From contig CAVVIT010000006.1 of NCBI GenBank assembly GCA_963748405.1, forward strand, positions 248,001 through 312,000: a stretch of 64,000 nucleotides of DNA, given 5' to 3'. Shown piece by piece: positions 35,368 to 44,584 of the stretch. Made by a program: the position numbers and the translations under genes. This DNA comes from Fen-1273 sp963748405. GTDB lineage: Bacteria; Bacteroidota; Ignavibacteria; UBA10030; UBA6906. The first letter of the stretch is position 1, and every line of letters begins with the position of its first letter. The notes under the pieces are model-generated. The model had not been told where the DNA came from. It worked only from the letters and a program-made list of their open reading frames with translations, and did no database searches.

Positions 35368-35975
35368 CGCGGTTCCTCCACGGACGGATCGACGGCGATC
35401 GCCGGGAAGAACTTCCGGGCGGTCCAGGTCCACAGGGTGATGAGTGCGAGCGCCACGCAAACGCCGATCAACGCCCCCCCGAGTATGTCCGAGGGATAAT
35501 GGACGCCGACCGCGGGGCGTGAGAGGGCGACGATCGCCGCCCAGCCGTAGAACCCGGCCCGGTATTTCCTGTAGTACGAAGAGAAGAGCGTCGCAACCGC
35601 GAAGTTGTTCACGGCATGGGAAGAGGGAAACGACTTTCCCGGTCCGCAGTCGACCAGCATGTGGATTCCCTGGACGATCGGGACGCCCCCTGGTGCAGCG
35701 CACGGTCGGAGGCGCGACACGAATTCCTTGATGACCGCGCTGCTGAGCTTGTCGGTGCAGAACAGGATGGGAATGATCAGGATGGCGGCAGTCCTCCCCC
35801 TGGTTCCCCCCCGCACGAGAAGCAGAAGCCAGACCGTGAGAAGAACGATGCGGACCGGGAGAAACCTGTCGTAATCGGTAATCAGCGGCCAGAGGACGTC
35901 GCCGACGGGATTGGCGATCGTGACGTTGATGAAGTGAAACACCGCGACATCGATCGAATAGAGGAAATCGATCAT
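35364..35975 (-). CDS. PAP2-family membrane phosphatase
   Basis: 203-residue polytopic lipid phosphatase. The three PAP2 motifs are present: KEFVSRLRP, FPSSHAVN and SRPAVGVHYPSDILGG. Candidates are undecaprenyl-pyrophosphate, phosphatidylglycerophosphate or lipid A phosphatase; the sequence does not decide. Overlaps DedA upstream and lnt downstream by four bases each, so these three envelope genes form a unit. Confidence 0.9.
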   Translation of the reverse strand: MIDFLYSIDVAVFHFINVTIANPVGDVLWPLITDYDRFLPVRIVLLTVWLLLLVRGGTRGRTAAILIIPILFCTDKLSSAVIKEFVSRLRPCAAPGGVPIVQGIHMLVDCGPGKSFPSSHAVNNFAVATLFSSYYRKYRAGFYGWAAIVALSRPAVGVHYPSDILGGALIGVCVALALITLWTWTARKFFPAIAVDPSVEEPR

Positions 35976-36586
35976 GCGTGGCTCCCCGGCGGGCTGCGCC
36001 TGATGAAATACCGGACTGCGACGGCGGCGACGGCGGCGATGACGAGCCCGGTCACGGCCTCACTGTAGGTCCGGAGATAACCGCCGATGGCCTGCCAGTT
36101 GTTTCCCAGGTAATATCCTCCCGTGATGAGAAGCGCGTTCCAGAGGACCGCACTGAGCGCGCACAGGGCGATGGAGGGGAGAAGGCGGAGCTCCGCCATC
36201 CCCGCAAAGAAGGAGACCACCGCGCGCGTCCCCGCGAGGAACCTGTTCGCGACGATGAGAAAAAGGCCGTACTTCCGGAACCAGGCGTCCACCTTCCGGA
36301 CCGACTCCGGAGAAATGAACTTGATTTTCCCCCGCTCGAGTATCTTCACGCCGAACCAGTCGCCGATCTTGTACATCAGGACGAACCCGAGCGTGCTTCC
36401 GGCCGTGGACCAGAGCAGCGTCTCGATGAACCCTAGGCGGCCGAACCCCACAAGGGAACCCCCGAAGACGATCAGCAGATCGCTCGGTGAGGGGGGAAAG
36501 ACGTTTTCGACGAACGCCACGGAGAAGATGATGCCGTAGACGAGCAGCGGGCTCAGCGACTGGAGGTACGCGTTGATGTTTTCCAC
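35972..36586 (-). CDS. DedA/VTT-domain membrane protein
   Basis: 204 residues. Family marks are VENVFPPSPSDLLIVFGG, STLGFVLMYKIGDWFG and the FRKYGLFLIVANRFLAGTRAVVSFFAG block with its conserved Arg pair. DedA proteins act as lipid scramblases or undecaprenyl-phosphate flippases. That fits the phosphatase gene behind it, though the exact substrate is inferred. Confidence 0.92.
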   Translation of the reverse strand: MENINAYLQSLSPLLVYGIIFSVAFVENVFPPSPSDLLIVFGGSLVGFGRLGFIETLLWSTAGSTLGFVLMYKIGDWFGVKILERGKIKFISPESVRKVDAWFRKYGLFLIVANRFLAGTRAVVSFFAGMAELRLLPSIALCALSAVLWNALLITGGYYLGNNWQAIGGYLRTYSEAVTGLVIAAVAAVAVRYFIRRSPPGSHA

Positions 36587-36608
36587 TACGGGGGGCCTTC
36601 GTGCGTCG

Positions 36609-37094
36609 TCATTGCGCGGTGATCAGGGCGACGGCGTGTGCGGCTGCGCCGTCCCCCCCGCCGATGAATCCGAGCGTCTCGTGCGTCGTCGCTTTCACCG
36701 AGACCTGGGCCGGCGTGATCCTGAGCGCGTCGGCGATGTTCTGGCGCATGAGATCGACGTACGGGGCGATTTTCGGCAATTCGAGAACCACGGTGGCGTC
36801 AACGTTTCCCACGGTGAACCTGTGGCCGGCCAGGAGGTCGGCGACGTGACGGAGCAGGATCAGGCTCGATATGCCGCTGAACCGCGGATCGGTGTTCGGG
36901 AAATGCTTGCCGATGTCCCCCAGCGCGGCGGCCCCGAGAAGTGCGTCCGCCACGGCGTGGAGCAGAACGTCGGCGTCGGAGTGTCCGTCGAGCCCCTTCG
37001 GGTGGGGAATGTCGACGCCGCCGATGACGAGTTTCCGCCCGCCGGTCATCCGGTGGACGTCGTAGCCGAATCCTATGCGGGGAGTATGAGTCAC
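36609..37094 (-). CDS. ispF: 2-C-methyl-D-erythritol 2,4-cyclodiphosphate synthase
   Basis: MEP-pathway isoprenoid enzyme, 161 residues. Zinc and substrate motifs are GFGYDVHRM, LDGHSDADVLLHAVADALLGA and ADLGD-type ALGDIGKHFPNTDP; SVKATTHETLGFIGGGDGAAAHAVALI is at the C-terminus. Starts with GTG at 37094 because the family begins HTPRIGFGYD; a TTG at 37130 would overlap acyP. Confidence 0.95.
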   Translation of the reverse strand: MTHTPRIGFGYDVHRMTGGRKLVIGGVDIPHPKGLDGHSDADVLLHAVADALLGAAALGDIGKHFPNTDPRFSGISSLILLRHVADLLAGHRFTVGNVDATVVLELPKIAPYVDLMRQNIADALRITPAQVSVKATTHETLGFIGGGDGAAAHAVALITAQ

Positions 37095-37098
37095 GGAA

Positions 37099-37374
37099 TC
37101 ACCGGATTTCAAAATGTGCGTGCGCTGCAACGCGCGGGGGGCCCCACTCGATTTTCATGTCCCTCACCTGTGCCGAGCGGGGGCCGGTCTTCAGGTCGCG
37201 GATGAACTCCTCGAGGCTCAAGCGGTCCCCGGCGGCCTCGACCTCGACGTTCCCGTCGTAAAGGTTCCGCGCAAACCCGGCGATGCCGAGCGCCTGCGCC
37301 CGGCGCGCGGCAAACCAGCGGTAACCGACCCCCTGGACAAGCCCCTCGACGATGATGTGGACCGATGCCTCCAT
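37099..37374 (-). CDS. acyP: Acylphosphatase
   Basis: Small hydrolase of carboxyl-phosphate bonds, 91 residues. The active-site Arg is in VEGLVQGVGYRWFA and the Asn in GFARNLYDGNVEVEA. The ATG at 37374 has AGAGGGC just upstream and is preferred over a GTG at 37392. Four bases before ispF. Confidence 0.93.
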   Translation of the reverse strand: MEASVHIIVEGLVQGVGYRWFAARRAQALGIAGFARNLYDGNVEVEAAGDRLSLEEFIRDLKTGPRSAQVRDMKIEWGPPRVAAHAHFEIR

Positions 37375-37437
37375 GTGCCCTCTGTGCTGCACGGCGTCTT
37401 CACTGCGGGACTATGATACGTCCGGCTGGATCGAAAA

Positions 37438-38328
37438 TCAAGATTCCGCCGGTCCCAGCTGCCGGCGGAGCACCGGGATGGCGTCGGAAAGCTCCGAGAG
37501 CAGGACTCCGCAGATGATAAGTCCCCCGCCGATCGCCCCGCCGATGCCGATCCGTTCCCCGAGGACCAGCGCCGCACTCAGGGCGGCGATAACAGGTTCG
37601 ATCGTGAAAATGATCGCCGCCCGCGTCGGCGTCGTTTCCTTCTGGTAGCGGGTCTGCATGAACGTGGTCAGGATGGTCGCGAAGAGTGTCAGGTAGACGA
37701 CGGCGGCGATCGTCCCGGCGGGAACGGCGGCCGGGAATGCGTCAAAGGCCAGCGTGCTTCCGACGGCCAGGACCGCGCTCGTGGCCATCTGCAGAAACGT
37801 GAGCTGGACTGCGGACATGTCGTGGGCGACGACGTCGATGTACACGATGTAGAGTGCGAACAGGATGGCGCACACGAGCGTGAGGGCGTCGCCGAGGTTG
37901 AACGAAGAACCGGACGGCGACGTCAGGAGCCAGAGCCCGGCGGATACGACGGCGACGCCGGCGAGGTTGCCGACCCTGGGCCAGCGGCGTTCAATCACGA
38001 TCTGGAGCAGGGGAACGAAGACCACCATCATGCCGGTGATGAAGGCGGACTTCGAGGCCGTGGTGAGCGTCAGGCCGACCGTTTGCGGCACGAACCCGAG
38101 AAACAGAAGGAGGCCGAGGATCACTCCTCCCTTCACCTGCCGGCGCGACAGGGGGAATATCGCGCGGGAGGAGACTGCGAGGACGAATGCGGTGGAGAGG
38201 ACGAACCGTATCGCGATCATCTGCAGCGGGGTCAGATGCTCGAGGACGATCTTTCCGACGACGAACGTGCTTCCCCAGATCATCGTGAGGGAGAGCAGAA
38301 CCCCCTCGGCGCGGGTCTTGCGTGTCAC
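37438..38328 (-). CDS. EamA/DMT-family transporter
   Basis: 296 residues with ten predicted TM helices in two EamA repeats (MIWGSTFVVGKIVLEHLTPLQMIAIRF and YIVYIDVVAHDMSAVQLTFLQM). TIEPVIAALSAALVLGERI is the usual end of the second repeat. Exports amino acids or other metabolites in general; substrate unknown. Starts with a GTG that overlaps the DUF362 stop. Confidence 0.9.
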   Translation of the reverse strand: MTRKTRAEGVLLSLTMIWGSTFVVGKIVLEHLTPLQMIAIRFVLSTAFVLAVSSRAIFPLSRRQVKGGVILGLLLFLGFVPQTVGLTLTTASKSAFITGMMVVFVPLLQIVIERRWPRVGNLAGVAVVSAGLWLLTSPSGSSFNLGDALTLVCAILFALYIVYIDVVAHDMSAVQLTFLQMATSAVLAVGSTLAFDAFPAAVPAGTIAAVVYLTLFATILTTFMQTRYQKETTPTRAAIIFTIEPVIAALSAALVLGERIGIGGAIGGGLIICGVLLSELSDAIPVLRRQLGPAES

Positions 38329-39446
38329 CGCGGGCCGGCCGCTGCGGCGGGCTCGGGGCGCGTCTCATACTCCTGGAAGAGCTTTCCCCACGAGGTCTCG
38401 GCCCGCCAACGGCGGAACACGCGGCCGTCCATGAACTGCCACCGGTAATAGTCGTGGTAGGCTTCCGAGCCGAAGATGAACGCGTGCACGAGCGGCGTGC
38501 GGAAGAAAAGCTTCTGCATCCCCTTCAGCGGGCCGAACCAGGCGAGATTCCCGAACAGGCTGACGCCGTTGTTCCCGACCGTGAAGTTCCACGATTCGCC
38601 GGAGATGTCGTCGCCTGCGACGGCGATGTCGCGCACATCGCCCGTGCCGAGTCCGTCGTTGTGGGCGATGCGGATGTAGGGGATGGAAAGCGGATCGAAT
38701 CCCATCATCTTCGCGGCGACCGCGTCGATGGCAACCTGGTCGGCGCTCGCGAGGATGACGTTCTTGACGACGGGAATCATGGTCCGGGGTCCCGGACCGT
38801 TCCCCGCGGTCGTCCCGTCCATGACGGCGAAGATCCCGGGATGGATCTCCTTCTGGATCGCGAGAAGGTCGACGAGCGTTTCATGGATCCACGAGTGCGT
38901 GTAGTGGCGGCGGGTGTTGAGAAGCCCCCCGAACGCGTTTTTCATCGCCCCCGTCGTCGTCGTATAGATGTGGCATTTGACCGTCGGAAGATGAACGATG
39001 TTCTTTCCCTGGAAATAGTCGGGGATGCGTATCCCCTCGGGAAAGATCGTGTCCAGCACGTGCATCTTCGCCTTCGGCCGGTAATCCACCCAGGCCATGT
39101 CGCCGTCGCGGAAATTGAACCTGACGGGGATCCCGTACTTCCGGAAGAGCGGGACGTATCTGTTCAGGTCCTCCCCCTTGAATGCGTCCGTCACCACGGT
39201 CTTGTTCTGCACGCAGGTGATGTCGTCGAACCCCGCGGTGCGGAGGGCGAGGATGGTTCCCTCCATCTGCCAGGGGGTCGTGTTCGCCCCGGGGAACGGG
39301 AAATGCCACGAGATGTTGTCCTTCAGTATTGTCGTGGATCCCTTCCGCAGGACGGACGACATTCCCGCGAGATCAGTCAGGCGTCGGTGGTCGTCGAGGA
39401 CCGTTGCGGGCGACGTCTTCAGGACGGAAACTACAGATCGGGCCAT
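38325..39446 (-). CDS. DUF362 domain-containing protein
   Basis: 373 residues. Matches the DUF362 layout: TTILKDNISWHFPFPGANTTPWQMEG near the start, IVHLPTVKCHIYTTTTGAMKNAFGGLL in the middle and MDGTTAGNGPGPRTMIPVVKNVILASADQVAIDAVAAKMMG later. No ferredoxin-type CxxCxxC cluster is attached, unlike some relatives. Biochemical role of the family is unknown. Same strand and overlapping the EamA gene. Confidence 0.85.
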   Translation of the reverse strand: MARSVVSVLKTSPATVLDDHRRLTDLAGMSSVLRKGSTTILKDNISWHFPFPGANTTPWQMEGTILALRTAGFDDITCVQNKTVVTDAFKGEDLNRYVPLFRKYGIPVRFNFRDGDMAWVDYRPKAKMHVLDTIFPEGIRIPDYFQGKNIVHLPTVKCHIYTTTTGAMKNAFGGLLNTRRHYTHSWIHETLVDLLAIQKEIHPGIFAVMDGTTAGNGPGPRTMIPVVKNVILASADQVAIDAVAAKMMGFDPLSIPYIRIAHNDGLGTGDVRDIAVAGDDISGESWNFTVGNNGVSLFGNLAWFGPLKGMQKLFFRTPLVHAFIFGSEAYHDYYRWQFMDGRVFRRWRAETSWGKLFQEYETRPEPAAAAGPR

Positions 39447-39494
39447 CGATGTTCCTTCGGTTTGTTGTGCGTCACGCCGGGCGTGCCGCGATGT

Positions 39495-41159
39495 TCAGAA
39501 CACGGGGATTTCGTTGTGTACGCCGAACACTTCCGTCAGTTCCATGCACATCTCCCCGAGCGTCACGTACGCGCGCGTGCACTCCAGCAGGCGGGGCATG
39601 AGATTCGTGCCGTCCTGCGCGGCCTTCTTCAGGGCGTCGAGCGCTGCGCGGACCTGCGCATCGTTCCGCGAGGCGCGGACCGCGGCGATCCGGGAGGCCT
39701 GGCGGGATTCCACGCCGGGGGGGATTTCGAGGATCGGAATTTCGATCGCTTCCCCCTCCTCGACGAAGTCGTTCACCCCCACGATGATCTTCTCCTTCGC
39801 GTCGAGCTCCCTCTGGTAGCGGTACGCCGCGTCGGCGATCTCCCGCTGAAAGAATCCGGCCTCGATCGCGGGAATCACCCCGCCGATCGCGTCGATCTTT
39901 TCGAAATACGAGCCGGCCTCCGATTCCATCTTCTCCGTCAGGGATTCCACGAAGTAGCTCCCCCCGAGCGGATCGACCGTGTTCGTGACGCCCGTCTCGT
40001 GCGCAATGATCTGCTGCGTCCGGAGCGCGATCTTCACCGCCTTCTCCGACGGCAGGGCGAGCGTCTCATCCATGGAATTCGTGTGCAGCGACTGCGTCCC
40101 CCCCAGGACGGCGGCAAGGGCCTGGTATGCCGTCCGGACGATGTTGTTCTCCGGCTGCTGGGCGGTCAGCGTGCACCCTGCGGTCTGCGTGTGAAACCGG
40201 AGGGCGAGCGACCGGGGATCCTTCGCACCGTACCGGGTCTTCATCCGCTTCGCCCAGATCCGCCGGGCCGCGCGGAACTTGGCGATCTCTTCGAAGAAAT
40301 CGAGATGGGAATTGAAAAAGAACGACAGGCGGGGGGCGAACGCGTCGACGTTCATCCCCCGCTCGATCGCGGCCTCGACGTACGCGAACCCGTCGGCGAG
40401 CGTGAACGCGAGTTCCTGCACCGCCGTGGATCCCGCTTCCCGGATGTGGTACCCGCTCACGGAGACCGGGTTCCACTGCGGCATCTCGTTCGTGCAGTAC
40501 TCGATCATGTCCGTGATGATGCGCATCGAGGGGCGCGGAGGATAAATCCATTCCTTCTGGGCGATATACTCCTTCAGGATGTCGGCCTGGATGGTGCCCC
40601 TGAGGTCCCGCACGTGCGCGCCCTGGTTCCCGGCGACGGCGACGTAGAAGGCGAGCATCATCGCCGCCGGTGCGTTGATGGTCATCGACGTCGAAATGTC
40701 CTTCAGCGTGATGCCGCGGAAGAGCACCTCCATGTCGGCGAGCGAACTGACGGAGACGCCGCAGATGCCGACCTCGCCCGCCGAGACGCCGTCGTCCGAG
40801 TCGCGTCCCATGAGCGTGGGAAGGTCGAAGGCCACGGACAGGCCCGTCTGGCCGTGCGCAAGAAGATAATGGTAGCGCTCGTTCGTATCCTCGGGCGCGC
40901 CGAACCCCGCGAACTGGCGCATCGTCCAGAGCCTTCCGCGGTACATCGTCCGGTGGATCCCCCGGGTGTACGGGTATTCGCCCGGATAGCCGATCTCGGA
41001 GAGATAGTTGATCCGTGCAACGTCGTCCGGCGTGTAGAGCGGCGCGATGGGCTCGCCGCTCACCGTCGTGAAACGGACTTCCCTCTCCCTTTCCGGCCGT
41101 GGCAACCCGCCTGGCGTGTCACCGGCCCGGCCTGCCTCACCCCTCACCCCGTCGTTCAT
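39495..41159 (-). CDS. Methylmalonyl-CoA mutase alpha subunit (no B12-binding domain)
   Basis: 554 residues, the size of stand-alone alpha subunits such as those that pair with a separate cobalamin-binding protein. The TIM-barrel substrate motifs are YPYTRGIHRTMYRGRLWTMRQFAGFG, LSVAFDLPTLMGRDSD, and NNIVRTAYQALAAVLGGTQSLHTNSMDETLALPSE. The C-terminal DxHxxG cobalamin motif is absent. No B12-binding subunit or meaB/argK chaperone gene is present in the window, so partners must be elsewhere. Isomerises methylmalonyl-CoA and succinyl-CoA; ethylmalonyl- or isobutyryl-type relatives are not fully excluded. Confidence 0.9.
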   Translation of the reverse strand: MNDGVRGEAGRAGDTPGGLPRPEREREVRFTTVSGEPIAPLYTPDDVARINYLSEIGYPGEYPYTRGIHRTMYRGRLWTMRQFAGFGAPEDTNERYHYLLAHGQTGLSVAFDLPTLMGRDSDDGVSAGEVGICGVSVSSLADMEVLFRGITLKDISTSMTINAPAAMMLAFYVAVAGNQGAHVRDLRGTIQADILKEYIAQKEWIYPPRPSMRIITDMIEYCTNEMPQWNPVSVSGYHIREAGSTAVQELAFTLADGFAYVEAAIERGMNVDAFAPRLSFFFNSHLDFFEEIAKFRAARRIWAKRMKTRYGAKDPRSLALRFHTQTAGCTLTAQQPENNIVRTAYQALAAVLGGTQSLHTNSMDETLALPSEKAVKIALRTQQIIAHETGVTNTVDPLGGSYFVESLTEKMESEAGSYFEKIDAIGGVIPAIEAGFFQREIADAAYRYQRELDAKEKIIVGVNDFVEEGEAIEIPILEIPPGVESRQASRIAAVRASRNDAQVRAALDALKKAAQDGTNLMPRLLECTRAYVTLGEMCMELTEVFGVHNEIPVF

Positions 41160-41231
41160 CGTCTCCCCCTCACCGTGATGTGCATCCGCTGTGACGTCTA
41201 ATCCGTAAGAACGGGAATTACATGCTTTTCG

Positions 41232-43094
41232 TCAAGATGTCCTGCCGAAACGGCGGTCCAGCTCCTCGATCGAGATGCGCAGGACGATGGGGCGCCCGTG
41301 CGGGCAGACGTACGGCATGCTCGTCGCGAAGAGCTGGTCGATGAGCGATCGCATCTCCGCCTCGTTGAGGCTGTCCCCCGCCTTGATGGCCGATTTGCAT
41401 GAATAGGATTTTGCCAGGTTGTCGCGCACGTGCGTCGGGTCGTTCTGCCTGTATTCGTTGTACAGGGCGAGCATTTCCTCGACGATCTTCCCTTCACTGC
41501 CGGAGTGGGTATCGGGGGGGACCCCCTCGATGACCACCGTGTGACGGCCGAAGGGCTTGATGTCGAATCCCAGCATGTCGAATTCGGGGAGGAGTTCCTC
41601 CAGGAGCGCGAAATCCGCGGCGGAGAGCTCAAGCGTGTACGGGAAAAGGAGCTGTTGCGTGCTCCTCAGGCTGGTGGCAAACCGGCCGAGTGCCCGCTCG
41701 TACAGCACCCGCTCGTGGGCGACGTGCTGGTCGACGATGAGGAGCCCGTTCCTGATCTGCGAAAGGATGTACTTGTTGTGAAGCTGCCAGATGAGCGTCG
41801 ATCCTCCGGTCTCCGGCCTGGCTCCCTCGTGGGCCAGGAGCGGCCCGAGTGCGGGGGGCTCCCCCCCGCCGTCCTGACGGGCCGGGAGTCCGGGGAGCCG
41901 GGAGGCGGTCGGGCTTCCTTCCGCGGGGGCGGGGGAAGGAACAAAGGGGAGGATCTCCCCTGTTTTCGTGTCGACGTCGGGACGGTCCGGGAACGTCCAG
42001 AGACTGCCGGTCCCCGGCCACGCATGCTGCCGCTGCGTGAAATGCGCCGCGACCGTTCCCGGCTCGATTCCCCCTTCCTGGATCGTGAGCGCCGGCACCC
42101 CCTCGGCGCTCCCCAGTGCGCGGCGCGTGAGAGAGGAAACGATCCGGTAGAGCGATTGTTCGTCGTCGAATTTTGCCTCGAGCTTCGACGGATGGACATT
42201 GACGTCCACCCTGTGCGTGTCGACGTCAAGGAAAAGGAGGAAGAACGGGAACGTCCCCTTGTCCAGCAGGTGCTCGTATGCCGAAAAGACCGCGTGATTG
42301 ATCGTCCGGTTGACGATGTAGCGCCCGTTGAGAAAGACGTACTGCCCCTGCCGGCTCCGGAGTCCGAACGCGGGCTTGCCGATGAAACCGCGGACGGAGA
42401 CCGTCTCGGCCTTCTCCTCCACCGGCAGGAGGCCTTCGCACCGGCGCTCCCCGAGGACGTCGGCGAGCCGCTGAAGCTCGGGGCCGGGCTTCAGGTTGAA
42501 TACCGTGTCGTTGTCGTTGATGAAGTGGAGGGCGACGCCGGGCCTGCTCACGGCGATGTGCTGCACCTCGTCGTAGACGTGGCGGAATTCGGTGACGGCG
42601 CTCTTGAGAAACTTTCTCCGGGCGGGAACGTTGTAAAAGAGGTTCTGCACGGTGATCGTCGTCCCCGGTTCCCTTCCCTCCTGCGTGACGGACGGCTCTC
42701 CCCCTCCGTCGATCTTCACCACCGTTGCGGCGTCCGCCTCCCGGGTCCGCGTTTTCATCGTGACGCGCGCCACGGCGGCGATCGAAGCCAGCGCCTCGCC
42801 GCGGAACCCGAACGACGCGATGGACTCCAGATCTTCGTACGACGCGATCTTGCTCGTTGCGTGCCTGAGGAACGAGGCTAGCGCGTCCTCCCGGTCCATC
42901 CCGGTGCCGTCGTCCGCGACCTGGATGAACGTCTTTCCCCCGTCCTTCACGGTGACGAGGATGTTCGTCGCTCCGGCGTCGAGCGAGTTTTCGAGAAGCT
43001 CCTTGACGACCGAGGCTGGCCGGGCGACGACTTCACCGGCGGCGATTTTATTGGCAATGTGGTCCGGAAGGACGGCGACCCTGCGCGTTGTCAT
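41232..43094 (-). CDS. mutL: DNA mismatch repair protein MutL
   Basis: 620 residues. GHKL ATPase domain: PDHIANKIAAGEVVARPASVVKELLENSLDAGAT, VADDGTGM and ASFGFRGEALASIAAV. After a Pro-rich linker, the C-terminal dimerisation domain carries the endonuclease signature as DQHVAHERVLYE (usual DQHAxxExxxxE, with Val for Ala) and ends in CPHGRPIVL. It therefore looks like a nicking-competent MutL, as in bacteria without MutH. Overlaps ftsY by four bases. Confidence 0.97.
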   Translation of the reverse strand: MTTRRVAVLPDHIANKIAAGEVVARPASVVKELLENSLDAGATNILVTVKDGGKTFIQVADDGTGMDREDALASFLRHATSKIASYEDLESIASFGFRGEALASIAAVARVTMKTRTREADAATVVKIDGGGEPSVTQEGREPGTTITVQNLFYNVPARRKFLKSAVTEFRHVYDEVQHIAVSRPGVALHFINDNDTVFNLKPGPELQRLADVLGERRCEGLLPVEEKAETVSVRGFIGKPAFGLRSRQGQYVFLNGRYIVNRTINHAVFSAYEHLLDKGTFPFFLLFLDVDTHRVDVNVHPSKLEAKFDDEQSLYRIVSSLTRRALGSAEGVPALTIQEGGIEPGTVAAHFTQRQHAWPGTGSLWTFPDRPDVDTKTGEILPFVPSPAPAEGSPTASRLPGLPARQDGGGEPPALGPLLAHEGARPETGGSTLIWQLHNKYILSQIRNGLLIVDQHVAHERVLYERALGRFATSLRSTQQLLFPYTLELSAADFALLEELLPEFDMLGFDIKPFGRHTVVIEGVPPDTHSGSEGKIVEEMLALYNEYRQNDPTHVRDNLAKSYSCKSAIKAGDSLNEAEMRSLIDQLFATSMPYVCPHGRPIVLRISIEELDRRFGRTS

Positions 43095-44029
43095 GGTGCG
43101 AACAGAGCCTCCACGAACGCCTTCCTGTCGAACGCTTCAAGGTCGTCGATCCCCTCGCCGACGCCGATGAACTTCACCGGGATGCTGAGCTCCCGCGAAA
43201 TCGCGAGCACGATTCCCCCCTTGGCGGTGCCGTCGAGCTTCGTGAGGATGAGTCCCGTCACCCCGACGGAGGCGCCGAATTGCTTTGCCTGCTGCAGCCC
43301 GTTCTGCCCGGTCGACGCGTCGATCGCCAGGAGGACTTCGTGGGGGGCGGAGGGGTCCGCTTTCTGTATGACCCGCTTGATCTTGCGGAGCTCTTCCATG
43401 AGATTGACTTTCGTGTGGAGCCGGCCTGCGGTGTCGATGATGATGACGTCGGCACCGCGGGATGCGGCGGCGTGCACGGCGTCGAACGCGACGGCGGCCG
43501 GGTCGGCGCCGTGCTTCTGCTGTATGAGCGAGGCGCCGGCGCGCTCGGCCCAGACCCCGATCTGCTCGTTGGCTGCCGCGCGGAACGTGTCCGCGGCGGC
43601 GATCATCACCCGGTGCCCGGCCCTGACGTAACGGTGGGCGAGCTTGCCGATCGACGTCGTCTTGCCGACGCCGTTGATCCCCACGACCATGATCACGCGC
43701 GGGCGGGGTCCGGAGAGCGCAAACGGATCGGACGGCTCTTCCCCGGGCGCGCCTGCGAACTGGCGGGCGATCTCGTCCTTCAGGAGCGGCACGAGCGCCG
43801 CAGGGTCCGGCAGCCCCTCTTCCTTTACCCTCCTGCGGATTCCGTCGACGACGTGCTCGACCGTGGAGGTGCCGATGTCCGCGCCGAGGAGAATCTCCTC
43901 GAGGCCTTCGAGCGTCCCGTCATCGATCGCCGTTCTCGTGCTCACGAGCCGCGCGACCCTGCCGAGGATCCCTTCCCGGGTCTTCGTCAGCGTCGTGCGG
44001 AGTTTCTGTATGTTGTCGAGGAGTCCCAT
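43091..44029 (-). CDS. ftsY: Signal recognition particle receptor FtsY
   Basis: 312 residues, NG domain only with a very short A region. GTPase motifs are VVGINGVGKTTSIGKLAHRYV (P loop), DTAGRLHTKVNLMEEL and TKLDGTAKGGIVLAI. Receives SRP-ribosome complexes at the inner membrane. Lies between pgsA and mutL, all overlapping or nearly so. Confidence 0.97.
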   Translation of the reverse strand: MGLLDNIQKLRTTLTKTREGILGRVARLVSTRTAIDDGTLEGLEEILLGADIGTSTVEHVVDGIRRRVKEEGLPDPAALVPLLKDEIARQFAGAPGEEPSDPFALSGPRPRVIMVVGINGVGKTTSIGKLAHRYVRAGHRVMIAAADTFRAAANEQIGVWAERAGASLIQQKHGADPAAVAFDAVHAAASRGADVIIIDTAGRLHTKVNLMEELRKIKRVIQKADPSAPHEVLLAIDASTGQNGLQQAKQFGASVGVTGLILTKLDGTAKGGIVLAISRELSIPVKFIGVGEGIDDLEAFDRKAFVEALFAP

Positions 44030-44038
44030 GCGCGGCCT

Positions 44039-44584
44039 TCAGGCCCGGGCCTCCTTCAGGACGCGGGTCAACCGCGCGGCGTACATGGCGAGCGACAGGA
44101 GTGCTCCGGCGGTGCACGCGGCGAAGAGCACCCAGCGGTACTCCGGGATCAGCCCGAGGAGGAGCACAAGGACGGTGACGGCGATGGCGGTCGCGGTCCA
44201 TTTTCCGGCCGTGTTCGAGCCCAGGACGACCCCCCGGGTGGATTTGATGTACGCGCCCCCGGCGAGGATCAGGAGATCGCGCCCGATGAGCACCCCGAAG
44301 AACCAGGCGGGCAGGTCTCCCAGGACGAGGAGGACCAGAGACATGACGGCGATGCATACCTTGTCGGCGAGCGGGTCGAGGATCCTTCCCCATTCCGTTT
44401 CCTCGCCGCGGCGGCGCGCCAGGTCGCCGTCGAGCTTGTCCGTGAGCATGCCGGCAAGGACGATCGCCAGCGCCCAGAGACGGAGGGGCTCGGCGGGGAC
44501 AAGCATGACGAGGGCGAAGGGAATCGAAAGGAGGCCGCGGAAAATGCTCAGGAGATTTGAAATAGTGAGGAACTCACGCTTCAT
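44039..44584 (-). CDS. pgsA: CDP-alcohol phosphatidyltransferase (PgsA-like)
   Basis: 181-residue membrane enzyme, probably making phosphatidylglycerophosphate from CDP-diacylglycerol. The CDP-OH-P motif is intact: DKLDGDLARRRGEETEWGRILDPLADK. About five TM helices. The ATG at 44584 overlaps the purF end by 11 bases. Assignment to PgsA rather than another CDP-alcohol transferase rests on overall pattern (LTISNLLSIFRGLLSIPF). Confidence 0.85.
   Translation of the reverse strand: MKREFLTISNLLSIFRGLLSIPFALVMLVPAEPLRLWALAIVLAGMLTDKLDGDLARRRGEETEWGRILDPLADKVCIAVMSLVLLVLGDLPAWFFGVLIGRDLLILAGGAYIKSTRGVVLGSNTAGKWTATAIAVTVLVLLLGLIPEYRWVLFAACTAGALLSLAMYAARLTRVLKEARA

Noticed and set aside
38322..41201. 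Plus-strand open frame of about 960 codons opposite DUF362 and mutase genes
   Set aside because: Antisense shadow; the minus-strand frames carry clear family motifs.
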